Source: Ooceraea biroi
Lineage: Eukaryota; Arthropoda; Insecta; Hymenoptera; Formicidae
Assembly (NCBI RefSeq): GCF_003672135.1
Contig: NC_039511.1
Location: 15,712,464 to 15,776,463 of the forward strand
Reading direction: 5' to 3'
Length of the DNA: 64,000 nucleotides
Positions 50,201 to 63,944 of the stretch are shown one piece after another. Both the position numbers and the translations under genes were made by a program. The first letter of the stretch is position 1. Every line of letters starts with the position of its first letter. Under the pieces are notes generated by a model that made no database searches, was not told where the DNA came from, and worked only from the letters and a program-made list of their open reading frames with translations.

Positions 50201-53200
50201 TACATCGCGAGTACACTAAATCGTCATTAATAAAATATTTTAAGTGTAACGCCTTCTTCTTCTGCCGTGCTTGCAATTTAGAGAATTAGCAGATGAATGG
50301 CTGACAATTTTATTTATGTATTCGAAGGAAAGATAAAGATTATTGTTAAACGAATCAAATTATTATTAACTTTCAGTCAGGGGCAAATAGAAATAGAAAT
50401 TTTATTTTTGCTTTATCCGCAAAAATGAAATGGTGATAAAATACGTGACGCGTATCCACGCCGAGCGTGATTAAGGACTGCTTTTACCGCTTATTTTGAT
50501 GATTAGCAGTAGAGCGAATTATTATGAGCGAACGGTATACGCATCGATCATGAACTCAACTTTTTCACGGGTGCCGGTCGGTATATATGCATATTAATGT
50601 ATGTTTGTTTAGGAGAAAGAGCGTATACCGTCCGTGACATGATGGACGCCACCGGAGACGAAAGTTGAGATGGCTGTTAACGGCTTCTGGCACCGAATGT
50701 TGGATTTCCATTCAACGAGAGATGGATGGCTCCCAATCCAACATTGATCACTATTAAATCGCATATGCCAACGCTATGGCGGTCAGAATACATCACAGGT
50801 ACGATCGCGATACCTTCAAGCTCCATTCGATTGTCGCTGGACCATCTTCGCATTGCAGAAGCGCTCCCCCGTTGGCCGTGATGCTCGATTAATAAATGGA
50901 AAAGCAACTTGGGTTGCGGGGCGAGTAAAAAGTTTGACAGGTCGCCGCACAGTAACGCGCCGAAACAGCACTGTCCATTATTTACATGCGGGCGCACGCG
51001 CTCAGGTGGTGCACATGAGAGTCTTCGAAGAGGCAAAAGTTGCGAGTCCATGGTGGCGGCGATGGCAGCGGTGGCGGCCTGGCCATCACACAGGTCCGAT
51101 TCGATAAAAGATGGATGATCAAACGTCGGCCGTATAGTCGATCGGTCTCCGAGCTGACGCCTCCGAAGATGAAATGCACCCTTGGCGACCCCGGAGCCGA
51201 CCCAGACCCCGACACCCTAAGCCCTTTCCTCCCCTCGGCCACTGCCGCCGTTCGCGATAGCACTTTGCCAATCGAAGGCATATTTACGAGAGAGGCGCGT
51301 GCCCCGCGTCGGAACGCGGCGTCTCCCGAATATACGGCGATTTGGCATACAAATTCCGTCATATGTAACCCGGAAAAATGTTTATTGGCCCGACTGAGGG
51401 TTATTAGGTCCGGCTTCTAGTTGACCTCCCTGACGTAACCAGTCGTCTCACGTAGCCCCATGAATTGGCTCCGCCGAGTCGCATGGAAAGTGAAAGCATA
51501 AGTCTTCTTTACAGCCGGCTACTCTGTATTTTGCATTCCGCGCGACGCCGCTTGGAATCTGCTCTATTCTCGGAAGTCACGACGATAAAAGATATCGCTG
51601 CGGCACAAACGGAAACCAATTCGGCATGAAGAAATGTATTCTACGAGTGATTGGAAGCCGTTCCTTTAATTTATGCACGTTTATTTCATCCCACCACAAT
51701 TATCTGATACGCGGAAATGTTACGAAACGACACAAAAAAAAGAACGCACGCGTTTATGCCCGTATTTGTGCGTAACGCGACGTAGACGGATGATTTTCGA
51801 GAGAATTCGCTATTACGCGGGATTCACGGAGGATTTATAGGAACGGCAGCGAGAAAGAGCGCGAGTTGCGGGCAAAGGATCTCCAGTTTCCTCGCGGGGT
51901 GCCCGCACGACGGCGGTCGTGCGGAGGAACAGTAGTACATTATTTCTTGATGTCAAATAAAGCAATTAGCATGTGCCCTGACCAGGGTCCGCAGGTTCTA
52001 ACCCGAGTAATCTCGCCGGGGTCCCCGGCGTGTGCGACATCTTCATCAGAGAGGCGGACCCTCCTCTCTTCTCCTTTCTCCGCCACTTTCCGTCCCCGCC
52101 GCCCTTCCCCCGCTTGTGCCGGACGATGGCGCGGTCACGTGACTGCTCTGCACCCCCAGAGACGAGGGATGCTGGATGCTGCAGAAGAGCGAGAGCGCGG
52201 ATCGACGAGAGGAAGATGGCGGCTCGGTATAAGGCCGAGGGAGAGGGTTGAGAGGAGAGAGATCGAGGGGGCGAGAAGGCCGTGTCCACCCCGAACCGAG
52301 GCGCTTCCAAGGGAAATTTCACAAAGGCTGACCCGCTGGTAATGAATGTTATATAACCCTTTTAATGCTTTAAGCCTCTTAGATTTTTCAGTGTGCGCTC
52401 TCGACGTGCGCGCCTCCTTCGTCCCCATCTCCCTCCTACTTTTCTCCTACGAAGTGAACCGGAGGTGGTTCGCGACGAGCCGTGGAGAGAACGAGCGAGG
52501 GAAAAGTCGTGCCTCAGGGTAGGTAATTATGTGGCGGACGTAAATTAAGCTTGTTTAGATTGGGATTTTTATTAAGGTCCTTTATGAAAGAGTGCCGCCG
52601 CTAAATGGCGTACGGTATACACACCGACACCGGTACTCCTTTAAATGCCGCCGGAAAGGAACTCGTTGATACGCTTATTTCGTGAGTAACGCACACCACA
52701 ATGAAATACTTTAAAAGTCAGATTCGTCAGATATAGGATTTTTATGGAATTTTAGTACCGAATTAGTCACAATGTAATATATAAAACATAGAAAATATTA
52801 GCCTGTTGAATTACTGACGAATTTCACTGAATATTACTTTTGTTGAAAATTTCTATAATTTCTCATAATCCCTTATTGCGTGCGCGCGCAAATATATTTT
52901 TTAATTAAAGTTGTTAATGCGAGAGTATATGAGGTCTCTGTGTATTTTAATAGTTTTTGTAACATTACGGTAGCGGTAAATTACAAAAAGCAACAATCCG
53001 AAAGGAACTTGCCAAATTTCCGCAGGACCATCCCCAAAGAAACCGTAAGCAACGATCAGGAGATATATCTAATAGCAGCAGGACACACGCACTGAGGAAC
53101 AAATAAGTAAGGATTAGTTTAATCGTGCTTTAGGAGTCGAACGTTACGGGTTTATGTCGCCGTTCCCTTTTCCGAGGGTAATGGAAAGCTAAAGCGCGTA

Positions 53201-53406
53201 CGAACAAATTTACGAAGCAGAGACAACACGAAAAAAAATCCATTCGATACATTAAGAAATACATACTTTTGCTAAAATCTGCTTTTCAGAATAAATCCTA
53301 ATTAATTGTAATTTTTATCATTCTTTAAATTTATCCTGCATCAAATAAGATATTAACTTCATAAAGAGTAATGAGTTATATATAAAAATCCTGATTGCAT
53401 TATCGT

Positions 53407-53510
53407 AAAATCAATGTATCGTAATTTTAACAATAAAAGTATTTTCCAATATGTATACGTATACGTATTGTAAAATACTTTTATTGTTAAAATTACGATA
53501 CATTGATTTT
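53407..53510. repeat. 104-bp near-perfect palindrome
   Basis: The arms 53407-53445 and 53472-53510 are exact reverse complements over 39 bases. The 26 bases between them continue the palindrome to its centre at 53458/53459 with only two mismatched pairs, so 50 of 52 positions pair. There is no spacer loop. It is AT-rich and lies in the first long intron. It could be a fold-back (MITE-like) element or a recent inverted duplication. No coding potential is seen. Confidence 0.95.
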
Positions 53511-55252
53511 AAACACTCTTTAATCTAATCTATTTACTGATTTTAACATGATATAAGTTAAACAGCGTGAAGTAGTCCATTTGAGAAAAATGTCCGGGTC
53601 TGAAATACGTATCGCTCTAATTTGTTCGAATCGCGTACATCGTGCGTAGGCATGTTAATCCCGACATGTCCGTAACGAGCATAGCGCTACGTCAAACAGC
53701 TAACTGCTTTCGCACGAAGGCACCGGGAGCGAACTTCGAGAAGCAGTTCGCACAGGTACAGGCCGTTAGTAGCTATACCCCGTGTATATGTATGCCTTCG
53801 AGCCGGTGAGCGGAGAACGAAGTTCTCGGTGGAAGTTTAATTCAACTGGACGGGCAGCCGGGTGTAAACGCTGAATGATTTGTTGCAAATCGAAAGCGCC
53901 GCTCGTGCGCGCGCGAGCCCCAGTTTAAACTTCACTCGCTTGCTCGTATCACGGTTTATTTTACAGTAACATTGTACCACGACTGTTGATTATGGAGCGG
54001 GCATTAATATATTAATACTTTATAAAAACAAAGAAGGGAAGTAACTATAATTTATAATTGTTATGGTTCATCATATGTGTATTAGATTCAATATTGTTCT
54101 GCGTAAAATATTCTTGCTCGATTTGTTATAAGATTTGACATTTACAAAGAATTATATGTAATTTTGCAGCCACACATTGTGTTCGTAATATTAGAAAATT
54201 AATCAATAATCATTAACGAGCGACGCGCAGTTATTATCGCAGACTGCGCGAGCATCTTCTCAAAGTGACGGTTGACTGGTTGAGTATCGAACGTCGAGAT
54301 CCAACGTCAATTTTCCTGGGTAGTTTCGCAAGGTCGGGTATGCTCGCTCGTTCTCTCGATTAGGCTTTGCCGTCATTAAAAGTTTATAAAGAAGCTAAGG
54401 TACGAGGCAGGGCAACGATGTGCGAGGGAGACAGAGAGAGTGGTAAGGTGGTAGCTCGGCACTCCCGGAACGAAGGTGGCGGAGAGAAACTGGCATGACA
54501 GAGCAAAAGGGAAAGAGGTCTAAAAGTGAGAAAGAGCAAGAGAGAGAGAAGAGAGGGAGAGCAAACCAGGACGGAGAGAGATTCCAAGTAAGTTTTCTCA
54601 TGTGCAATGAATAATGAGGAAAGGCAGACGGCATATAAAGGGCCTACAAATGAGACTCAAGTTGCACACGTACATTGTAACGTGCACGTAACTAACGTGT
54701 CGATGTAAACGACTCTCTCAACGAAATAAATGTTTCCGAATAAAGTTCGATAAACATTTCCATCGTAATCCATAACGAATCGTAACTTGGAAAAAGCGCA
54801 CATTGTAAAACGTAATGCACTTTCTCTCGAGTATCACATGATTTTCAGCGTGTGATAGCACAAAGTGCTCGTGCAAGATTTTGTTGATCGGTAGGCACAG
54901 ACGTCGGTAACTAAAGATACGAACACGCAATGCGAGTCGCGGGGCACGAAAACCAATTAAAGGTGTTAGATCGATCCTGCCTAGTAACTGACTTGCTAAG
55001 CCTCTTCGATGAAAGATGCAAGTCCCCGCTCATGACGCAATGCTCTTTAGTTCAATATTATTATACAGTGATTCATATTTAAGAAAGACAATTCTGAATC
55101 TTAAATAATTGTAAGATTATTGATGACAAAGTGCTTAATATTGCACATTATTATCGTCGTGTATTTGCTCTCTCTACAATTTTAATTATTTGTTAGAAAA
55201 GAGAATTATGTATATAAATGTACTCACTCAAGTCTGACGAATTTAAACTTAC

Positions 55253-55299
55253 CTTGTTCATGATTTGGCGGGGATACTCCCGCCTCGTAAGGGACGGCT
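55253..55299 (-). CDS. Exon 1 of the coding part: start-codon exon of the MYT1-like gene
   Basis: This is a 47-bp exon between a strong acceptor (a T-run followed by gttacag, AG at 55301-55300) and a perfect donor (AAG|GTAAGT, GT at 55252-55251). An ATG at 55261-55259 begins Met-Asn-Lys, and the exon then ends in phase 0. That matches exon 2, whose open frame starts in phase 0, and gives MNKVDDRVRSPG. The same frame is also open upstream of the ATG (reading PSLTRREYPRQI), so an earlier start in a further exon cannot be excluded. The next exon is 22.7 kb away. The alternative frame, reading A-V-P-Y-E-A-G-V, ends in phase 1 and runs into a stop in exon 2, so it was not chosen. The exon call is fairly secure. 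Met1 is moderately secure. Confidence 0.72.
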
Positions 55300-58200
55300 C
55301 TGTAACAAAAAAGTTCCAATTTACCCTTCCAAAGTTGTAAAAATATATAATATTGTTTTGTGAACAATATATAGAAAATTAAGTATACTTTTACTTCAGG
55401 CTCCCGAATTTGCGAGAAACCACGAAATATGTTTCGACAGAAATATAATCTGCACTCTATTTTTTCTATACTTCTTTTCCGTTTTCAACTCCATCACCTT
55501 ATGACGCAGGCTAATGCACGTGGGGTTGTCCTTGATCGCGCAGCAGAGCCGCAGCCCTTCCTCTCCACTCCCTTCGACGGGCACCACCGAATTCCCATAA
55601 TCTAATGAATGGCCTAACCCCAATATCCTCTCGGTTCAGCCTCACCGCCGCCCACCCTCCATGTACTACCCTTATATGTACGACGCATGTAAATTTCCTC
55701 TCTGCCCGCGCGCCCGTGTGTGCGCACTTCAAGTTCCTTAAAATTCTACATCCGCTGGCTATAATTAATTATTTCAACGCAATGGCGACTACCACCTCTC
55801 GCTCTTCCTTCTTAAAGTTCATCAAACTAACCCCCAACGCTCTGTAAATTACATCTAAAATCAGTTTCTATGTACCATGGAAAAAGCTTTGCGATTAAAG
55901 CTACATAAATAAACGAGTAATGAGCTCGACAAGCTATTCACAAATTTAAATAAACAAGTAATGATTATGAAGATAGCTTCTCAAAAATTTTGAGAAGATG
56001 GGACAGCAAGAAAGAAATATAAAACAGCATGAAAAGAATAACGGTTGTCGATAATTTGGATTGCAGTTTGATAAATGTATATGTTTTGGAAGCGATTCTG
56101 CATTAGAAGTCTTCTCTATAAGGGTAAGAACTATGAAGAGGGACTCGCGCGGGCTAATTGCGCGTTAAATAGAGGACGAAGCCGGCGGCGAAATTCTTTC
56201 GTCCAGAAAATGGACCAGACGCGAGGCCACGCGGCCGGCGTTGATCCCGCGCGCGACGGGGTAAGGACGCGCAAATGTGTTTATCTCGGGGAATAATAAA
56301 AAGGGTGGCCCCGTCGGGCACCGTGACGCCGGGTGATCGCAGCGAGAAGTCGGGAATAATGTCTCGGACACGAGGCTCGTCTGCGGATTTACCCCCGGCC
56401 TTCTACTACCAGCCATCCACCCACACTCCCCCTTTCGACCTCCTCCAACCTACCCTTATACGCGTGTCCGCCGCAGATTCAGACTCCTAATTAAGACGAG
56501 GGTGCGAGAGGGGTTTCAGGGGTTTCTGCCGGGTTCTCCCCCGAGGGGGCGGGGGAGTAGGTGGCGGGTGTATGGGTAGAAGGAGGGTTTTCCCGAGGTA
56601 AGGGGCACCCGTATCGTGCCGGAGGGGTAAGCCAAGGCAAAGGGGGTAAGGAATATTGATCACGGGACCACCACGGCGGCGAGGCAGGGACTGCCCGCAC
56701 TCGCCCTCTGCTTTCATCCACCCACCCCCTCGCTCTCTAACTCCAGCTTTCTCTCGTCTCTCTTCCGCTCTCTCCCTCTCTTTCTCTCTATCTCGGTCTT
56801 GCCCACTATCTCTCACCTTCTCCCTTATACCCGACGTCTTTCGCCGATCCTCTCGCTCTGGAACCAGCACGGACCAAGCCAGACTAAACCGCCAAACGCC
56901 AGATGCGTGAAATCAGTCGGTTAGAACCTGCCCCGCAGCCTTTGCAAATTATTGACGCTGAAACCACGAGGCAGATGATGCCTACGCGCTGTTTCGAGGT
57001 GGACTTTGAACGAAGGTAACCGGCAAGTGTAACGTTTGCGAAGAAGAGCGAGGTAAAAGGTTTCTGAGAAGAAACTTCTTCGTACAATCTTACCGGTAAT
57101 TACTCCGTCCGATCAAACGTACGTAGCGATAGTTTCTTGAAGATGAAGGTGTATGCTGCCATTAGCATAAAGCTGGTTGGAAATTTCGCCAACAACCTTA
57201 GGTCTACGTTACAATGAATGCATAAAGTACACCGCGAGCCTCGAGGCTCCTCGCCATACATTTAATCAAACGTTCTGCCAACTTCGTGAAAACGTCTCCA
57301 CGCCGTGACAAGGTTTACGAAAGTCGCAATAAGACATCGGCCTCTTGAAGGGAATTTCTGGCGCTGGAAATCCGAGTAGCCTGACGAACTTTGACGCACA
57401 CGCTCGGCCGAACAAGATCTACGCTCTAGACGTGTGCAGCGTTCTCACGAGTTTTCGAGAGAGATCCTCTCGAATAGCGGGAAGAAGGAGAGATGACTCG
57501 GTTCGTTCAAAAGACGAGGACAGAAGATGGGTAGAGAACCGAGAGGGGGCCAAACCGGGGTGGGCTCGAGTTTACACGACGTAGCGACTCGTCTTTCTAC
57601 CCGTCGCCTTGCCTTAATTAAATCTCTAGACCCTTCCTGAAGAACCCGCGGACCTGGCAGGAAACTAGAAGAACCGCCTCCTCTTCTCGCTCTACAATTC
57701 ACTGCGGTAACACGTCGTCTTCCATTGGTCCTCCGCGCGTTGCCGCGAGGAATGCGTAAACTTAATGCCCGCGATACAAACTCAGTCTTCTTTCATCTGT
57801 TTATTTATCTTATCATTCTACTTGAGACATCTTATTCTACAGATCGCTTTATTTTGATAAATTTTATTCAATAAAATGTTTCATTATTTCAAAGATATTA
57901 TTCTTTGGAAAAGTAAAGTGACGTTGTATATTTCAATATGAATATAAAAATCTTTATATTTTTTATAAAATAATTCTTAATTGCATGTTCATATTTCAGG
58001 TTATATATTTCATTGTCGTACAACATTCATTCCTTCTTTAGATAAAGAAATTGCATAATGACTCATCAAATTTTTGTTTAATAACGTGAGCGTTTCTAAA
58101 CGGTGGTTTGATTTACATAGAGACTTGGCAGGCAAATGGTTTCGGTCCGCACGAGCGGCAAATTTCTAGGACGCATTTTCTCATGCGCTCCAGCGCCATT

Positions 58201-61200
58201 CCGGTGGCTTCAGATACCGTTATTTGGCGTTGTAACGAACGTCAAGGACGGCCTCGACGAGACCGGAAGAGACCTCATTGTCCAGAGGCGGGGGCGCCGA
58301 TAGGAGGGTGCACAGCAGCGGCAGGCAGCCAACTCAAACTTTGATATGGTTTCCTAAATAACCAAGGCGACCGATACCGCAGCACGATAGTCCTCCTTCC
58401 TCCTGCCACCCTTCCGCCACCTCCCGCCTAGACCGATCTGTGGTGGTCCGGAGAGGGTACTGTAACTACCGCCGAAGCATATTGAAACCCTCGCACCAAC
58501 GGTGACCCGACTCGCCACCCCGGGCAACCTCCTCATTCCACCCCGGCCAACCCGCGACTAGTCGTTCAGGACCGATACCGTTCAGGACCGATTCGTCCAT
58601 GCAAAACCTGCGGCGTGAGTGCGTTTGTCGTTTCGTGAGTAAACGCTGCTGACGCGCCCAGCGCGAGCGCTAACACCAACGTTTTCATAATGCCGACAGG
58701 TAGCCGTTAATTTGGGCGCGGAGTGACAGGTAATCTGCGGGAGCACACAGAAGGAGGGAAAAGGAACGAAGATTTTGCGGAACGAGTGGCTCGAAGTTCG
58801 ATTGCGTAACGGATCACCAGAAGGAACGTTACTACGCGATGGTGTGCCGATGGACGTGGCACCATACGAGGCACGCTGTGCTTAAAAGAAATGAGATATG
58901 AGCAGAACAATGGATGTCAATCGAGACATCATGTAAACAGCAGTAGGAAAATTTCAATTAAATGGTGATCTATCTCTGATCGTGTCTCTCTCAGGAACTC
59001 TGTCGTTCCCGAATGGCTCGTTTTAACCAGATGAAAAGTTGACGAGCTGTTAGCCATCCAGCTTACAATTTCATCCCTGCAGGCCGCCGATAGATGCGAT
59101 GCCTGTATCTCGGGACTGCCTGTTTGTCCGCTAATTAGAAGCTAACAGCAGAACTAAAGTTTCGAACTTTAAAGTTTCTTGCACTCGCGGAAGCCTCTTG
59201 CTACCCATTCAATAGCTCCTTTTCGAGGATGATGAAACGGCCACCCTTTGGGAAGAGCCCTTTTTCCCACCTGCACGGGTGTCCATCTGTCTCTCTCTTT
59301 CTCTCTTTCTCTCTCCCTTCTGCTCTCTCCCGTTGCTCCGGCTACCGACTAGCGTTAATTACTAATTAATTGTTTCGCGTGTTTGAGTTTTAAATGGATA
59401 AGTTAAACAGCGCGTAAGAGCCCCCGACGTGCAAGGTGGTGTTGCGGCAGTTCACCCTTCTTTTTCCCTCTGTCCGTTCCTCTCGCTTCGCGTACGATTA
59501 CCGTACAAACAGTGTACTGCCGGTTAACGACGTTAGGATGACCGTGTTAGGGAGATGGGGAGCAGCGCTCGTTCATTTATTCGTTTTTCACCCCGTCATC
59601 AGAACGCCGCACCACGCTTCGTCCGTTTCACAACGTAATATCTTTATCGCGACGCCGAACCATCGCCGACACGTTTAAAGTTACTCCCGATCTGACGACG
59701 ATACAGATGTAACTTTGGTAATATAGCGAAATCATCGAAAGTTGCAGTCAGTTCTCGTAGTCGCATAAGAAAATAAAGATTTTGCGGTTTGAACGCAATC
59801 ATAAATGTATAATCTATTGTAGAGTAAAACTTGTAAAAATTTTAACGTTTAACAAATTGTTATCTTCCACTGCATATTTTTTTGTCTAATTAATCATCTT
59901 TTAGATTAATTAAACTCTAGACCAGCAACTCGTAGAAAATAAATTTTCCCGCCACGTTTCCTCGAGAAAAGCAAGTCGCACACGTTTTTATTAATTGAGG
60001 CATTCTATTTTCGATTGTCATTCTTTGACCCGGAACTTTCACGATAGCTCCAGAAACTTGTACCATTACAGTGCAGATCGTCTGACGTTGACCTTAAGGC
60101 ACGGCACACCGACGGGATCGTTTTATCCCCCGCGAGAGACACCCCCTACCCTCTGTAATCGGAGCTCAAATAAAAAGTCGTAATGCCAGATAAAACATCC
60201 CATTTGTCTAACGACGATTCTTCTCTTCGCTCCTGGGGATAGTGTACCATAAATCGGGATGGCAATCATCTTAAACACCGCACCGTCACAGACACGTAGA
60301 CGCTCTCGGGAAGACGTCCCCGAGCCATTTCTAATTCTCTCGTAATTGAGACGAATCGATAAGAAATTCCTCGCGCGCAAGGAAATTAATATGAACAGGA
60401 AGACGGTCGATCACAGCGGAGGATCAATGTCTGCCATACCGTACATTGAGTACGGTTGTGCGCAAATTGCTGCTATTTTCGACGGCGCTCTCGAAGCGCG
60501 CGAAATAAATCGTAGACGAGAGAGGGTGAGAGAGAGAAACACAGAGAGTTTGTTTCTAGAATGAATCAGGAATAATCGGAAAACACGACGACCAAATTGA
60601 CGGCTGTTATCGACTGGCGTCGCGGGTGGTGATGAGAACGCGGCAGGGTCGAAAGAGCGAACGAGGAAACGATGGCACACGGTTAACGGAGGGAAATCGT
60701 GTCGGCAGCAAATCGGTGTCTTAACCGTCCAACGGGGGGACAATTATTTAAGCGGGCACCTAGCGCGACGTCCTAGCGTGGCGCGCCGCTCCATGTTAGC
60801 GCCCGGCGAGGGCATGCCGATGGAGAGAGCGAGGCAGGACTCCGAGGCTGTTAATTGCCGGCTGTCACGGGCACGCAGTGACAGGGACCACCGTCGACGA
60901 GGGATTGCCTCGTCGAAGCCGGTGCGAGAGCATCGCCGAGTTCTCCTTTCGATGGAGAAAACGTGCGAGCGTGCTACCGCGATGGACGTGCGAAGGTACT
61001 CCAACGAGGGAGGAAGAGAAGCATGGAGAAACGAAGATAGAAACCAACGGAGTCTGAGACGAGATAGCTTTCAAATTCAAAGCTCTAATTAATGCTGTCA
61101 GTGTTCGTCTTTTATATGAATTTTGTTAGCATTGATCTTGGAGGTATCTTGAATGTGGAATTTTTGTTTCGTCTTGAAGCTGCTATTTCTATAATAATAT

Positions 61201-63897
61201 GCTTGTGCATTGACTGTAAAATTGGCTAGCTTATTGTGTATGCGCGCGATTGTGTTTATTGTATTATTTTTATTATTCTAGAATAACATAAAATAAAGCA
61301 GGGGAACAATGAATGCAAATACTCGCTCGGACGTTCGTGTAATTTAAACACCGACGTATATTTACCCGGGAAAAGGTGTCGCGCGGAAAGCGGGAGCTCG
61401 CAGAAGTAGCGTGACGACGCTAAGAGCATTAAAGAGACGTTTTCCGCCCGACACTTAGGTTTTCGTTCCCGCGCCCACCCCATAGATTCACGGCCTATCG
61501 GCTTAGCACGCGGCGGGTGGTCCCGAGCCACCCTTGGCTTCGCTCTGCATCGTCTTCCGCCCGGCACCTCAAGGTACCAGCCAGCTAGAAACGCGGCTGG
61601 TTACCGCGTCGCTCTCCTCGGGAAATATTTTCGTAAGCGTAAGAACTTAAGTACTCGGGCGCACACGCGTGATGAACCATCTTGATGAACAGTCCTTGGT
61701 CCATGGCGTTTTTCCCCTCCTCCCTTTACGGAGAGGTGTAACGCGCGCGTAACGAGTCTTCGAAAGTTATTATCTCATGTTTCCGTTACGGTAACGGGCA
61801 TCATGAGTACGTTGAACACGTAAAACTCGCCCAACTTTTGCAGTCGCGCTCAGTAATACGCGTTCGCAATCGCAAATTAATCTACATCTTGTCATTTATC
61901 CGGTCTCATTAATAAACTTTCATTGATGAAAACCATCAGTGGATCTTCCATGTTATGCCATAAATTTAACAAAACTTTAATCGACAAGAATCTAATCTTC
62001 GATTTCATAGCAGTTTCGTCAATTCCAAAGCCGATACGAGAACATAACAATTATGGGGCAGAGATGCGCGCTTGGCAGCCGATATAACAATTCGCGTGGA
62101 GAAGACGACGAAGGAATACTCGCAGGCAACCGCGACGGGGTCGCACCCGTTCCTCTACCTCGTTCTGCGTAACAACGCTCCGAAGTGAGCATTCTGAAAG
62201 GGTCGAGGGAGGAAGCATTGCGTCGGCGGTGGTGAATTATCAGCTAAGAGGAAATTATGGAAATAGATATAAATCGAGAAGAAGAGCGCCGGCGCGGCTG
62301 TTCGCAGGTAGATGCAGCGAGTAGCCAATAAGCGACTCGCTACCGAGCGTACAGCGCGATGTGCCTTTATAAATAAATGGAGCTTAAAAGCCAATTTGGA
62401 ATGTAAAGATCTATCAGCATAAATTAAACATGGCGCGGAGCGGCAGGCTGAGCGGCTCGTCCTTCGATTTTTCGGGGCCAGTTCAGCCAATAACGATCCT
62501 CAAGACCGACAATTTGCATGTTGCAAATTCTTCTTCGTACGCGCGCGAATATTATTTTATACTTAATAACACTTTTCTTAAACGCTTAAAAAGGTACTCG
62601 TGAACTGGAACGTAACTGCGACGCGAAACTTCTCCGTATCGCACGAATGCATTGTTCGTGACTTCGTTATGACAAGAACTTTCTTTTTACTTATAATAGT
62701 CATGTCATAATAAAATTGTAATTATGTATAATTATTGTGATTATATTATTATGCAAGTATAGTCACAAATACTTTTCTCAGTGCGTAGGGCAGGGAAAAA
62801 TGAGATTACTGACAAGTTAATTCTTTGTATCTGAAAGAATTCTGTCTCGAGATTGAGAAAAGGTAACGCCTCGAATCTCGGATCTAATCGCATCAAGGCA
62901 ACGAGCGATACGTCGGGTCAAGTGCGGTCGATTTAGCGGGAAATTTTTTGTTCCGTGCAGAAACGCAAGAGAAGGGGGTGGGAGCTATTGGCGGCAAGTC
63001 GCGCGGAAACATCAGAGAGTCGAACGAGAAACGCGCGGAAGCCGAAGGGTGGAAGGGCGTAGGGTGGAAGATTCGTGAGTTCGCGTCATGTGCATCGGAC
63101 GCGACGCGCGAATTAACAACTCACGCGTCATATCGCGCATTATTATCCGATATATCGGGCTGTACATCGACGCGCATTCACCCCCCGGGTTTTGTGAGCG
63201 AAGAAGCGCTGGCGCGCGGGTTTACCCAGAGAACGTTACTTAACACGGTAACAAGCGCGATATGGGGTGAAGATCACCGTAGCAGCAGACGAAGGCGGTG
63301 ACGTCGATTCGACGTGCTCGCTCTCGCGTACCGTGAATCGTTAATGTATTTTGCCAATCGCCTACGGTGGCATCCCTTGGAAACGTCAGATATCGATACG
63401 TTCGAAGAGTCTTATAAAACCTTAATAATGATAATAACGATTACAAACTCTCGGGCGTCGTCATGCTCACTGACGTGTAATTACCATTCGCCGCGACGTC
63501 GCTGAAAATATCGATTGCCGGAAAGCTCTCGGAGCAAGACGAAAAAGTCGCGTCGCGACGATGAGGGAGGAGAGCGTTAATGTTACCTCGAAGGCGGACG
63601 CGTTGAAAAGGGTTGATTACACGAACCCGGCGCGTCCAACGAGCGCCGCCGGGTCACGCCGGAAGGATGCTGCCGGACCATGCTTGTAAGCAAGCGGCAA
63701 CCCGTTCGAGGGCCGCCGGTAGGCTCGGGGCAAATGGCAGCGGGATGATTGATCGCCCGGCTAATTGGATGATCGATGACTCAAGTTCATCAGTGGCTGT
63801 TCAGCTCCTGGCGAAGGATGCTTCGCTCGCACGTGAGCGCCCTGCCACCCCCGCAAGATGTACGCACGTATATATAGATGTACGTGTAATGCCACAA

Positions 63898-63944
<47 letters not shown>

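Larger units (their letters stand above)
32588..55252 (-). other. Intron 1-2 (22.7 kb)
   Basis: A very long intron between the start-codon exon and exon 2. It contains a decayed hAT fragment (32,967-33,345), a candidate extra exon (33,722-33,791), an AT-repeat stretch (38,222-38,272), a 104-bp palindrome (53,407-53,510), CpG-rich blocks (about 40,500-41,660; 42,000-42,600; 43,000-43,800; 46,000-46,620; 47,100-47,800; 48,950-49,400; 49,900-50,220; 50,850-52,560) and AT-rich blocks between them. Short open frames in the CpG-rich blocks look like frame shadows. Long first introns of this kind often carry enhancers, but no element was identified by sequence. Confidence 0.6.
794..55299 (-). other. 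Gene locus: MYT1/MYT1L/ST18-family CCHHC zinc-finger transcription factor (3' end off window)
   Basis: This is the whole transcription unit as far as it is visible, in twelve exons on the minus strand. Coding segments are 55261-55253, 32587-32487, 20452-18498, 10952-10880, 10527-10487, 8824-8666, 7816-6731, 6647-6529, 6417-6257, 6029-5758, 3931-3691 and 928-794. Successive junction phases are 0,2,1,2,1,1,1,0,2,1,2 and then 2 at the window edge, and all agree. The product is at least 1,450 residues, longer than the roughly 1,000-1,200 of vertebrate MYT1 proteins because of low-complexity tracts. Family assignment rests on three fingers of the form C-X4-C-X4-H-X7-H-X5-C with GHV cores, which are diagnostic of this family, plus a TLDLS motif typical of the MYT1 domain. 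Family members are nuclear DNA-binding proteins that bind AAGTT-type sites and recruit co-repressors during neurogenesis; that role is inferred by homology. I give no symbol because the species is unknown. Confidence 0.93.

Noticed and set aside
53101..53640. Considered whether the palindrome arms are terminal repeats of a larger transposon.
   Set aside because: The arms meet at the centre with no internal sequence, so there is no element body between them.
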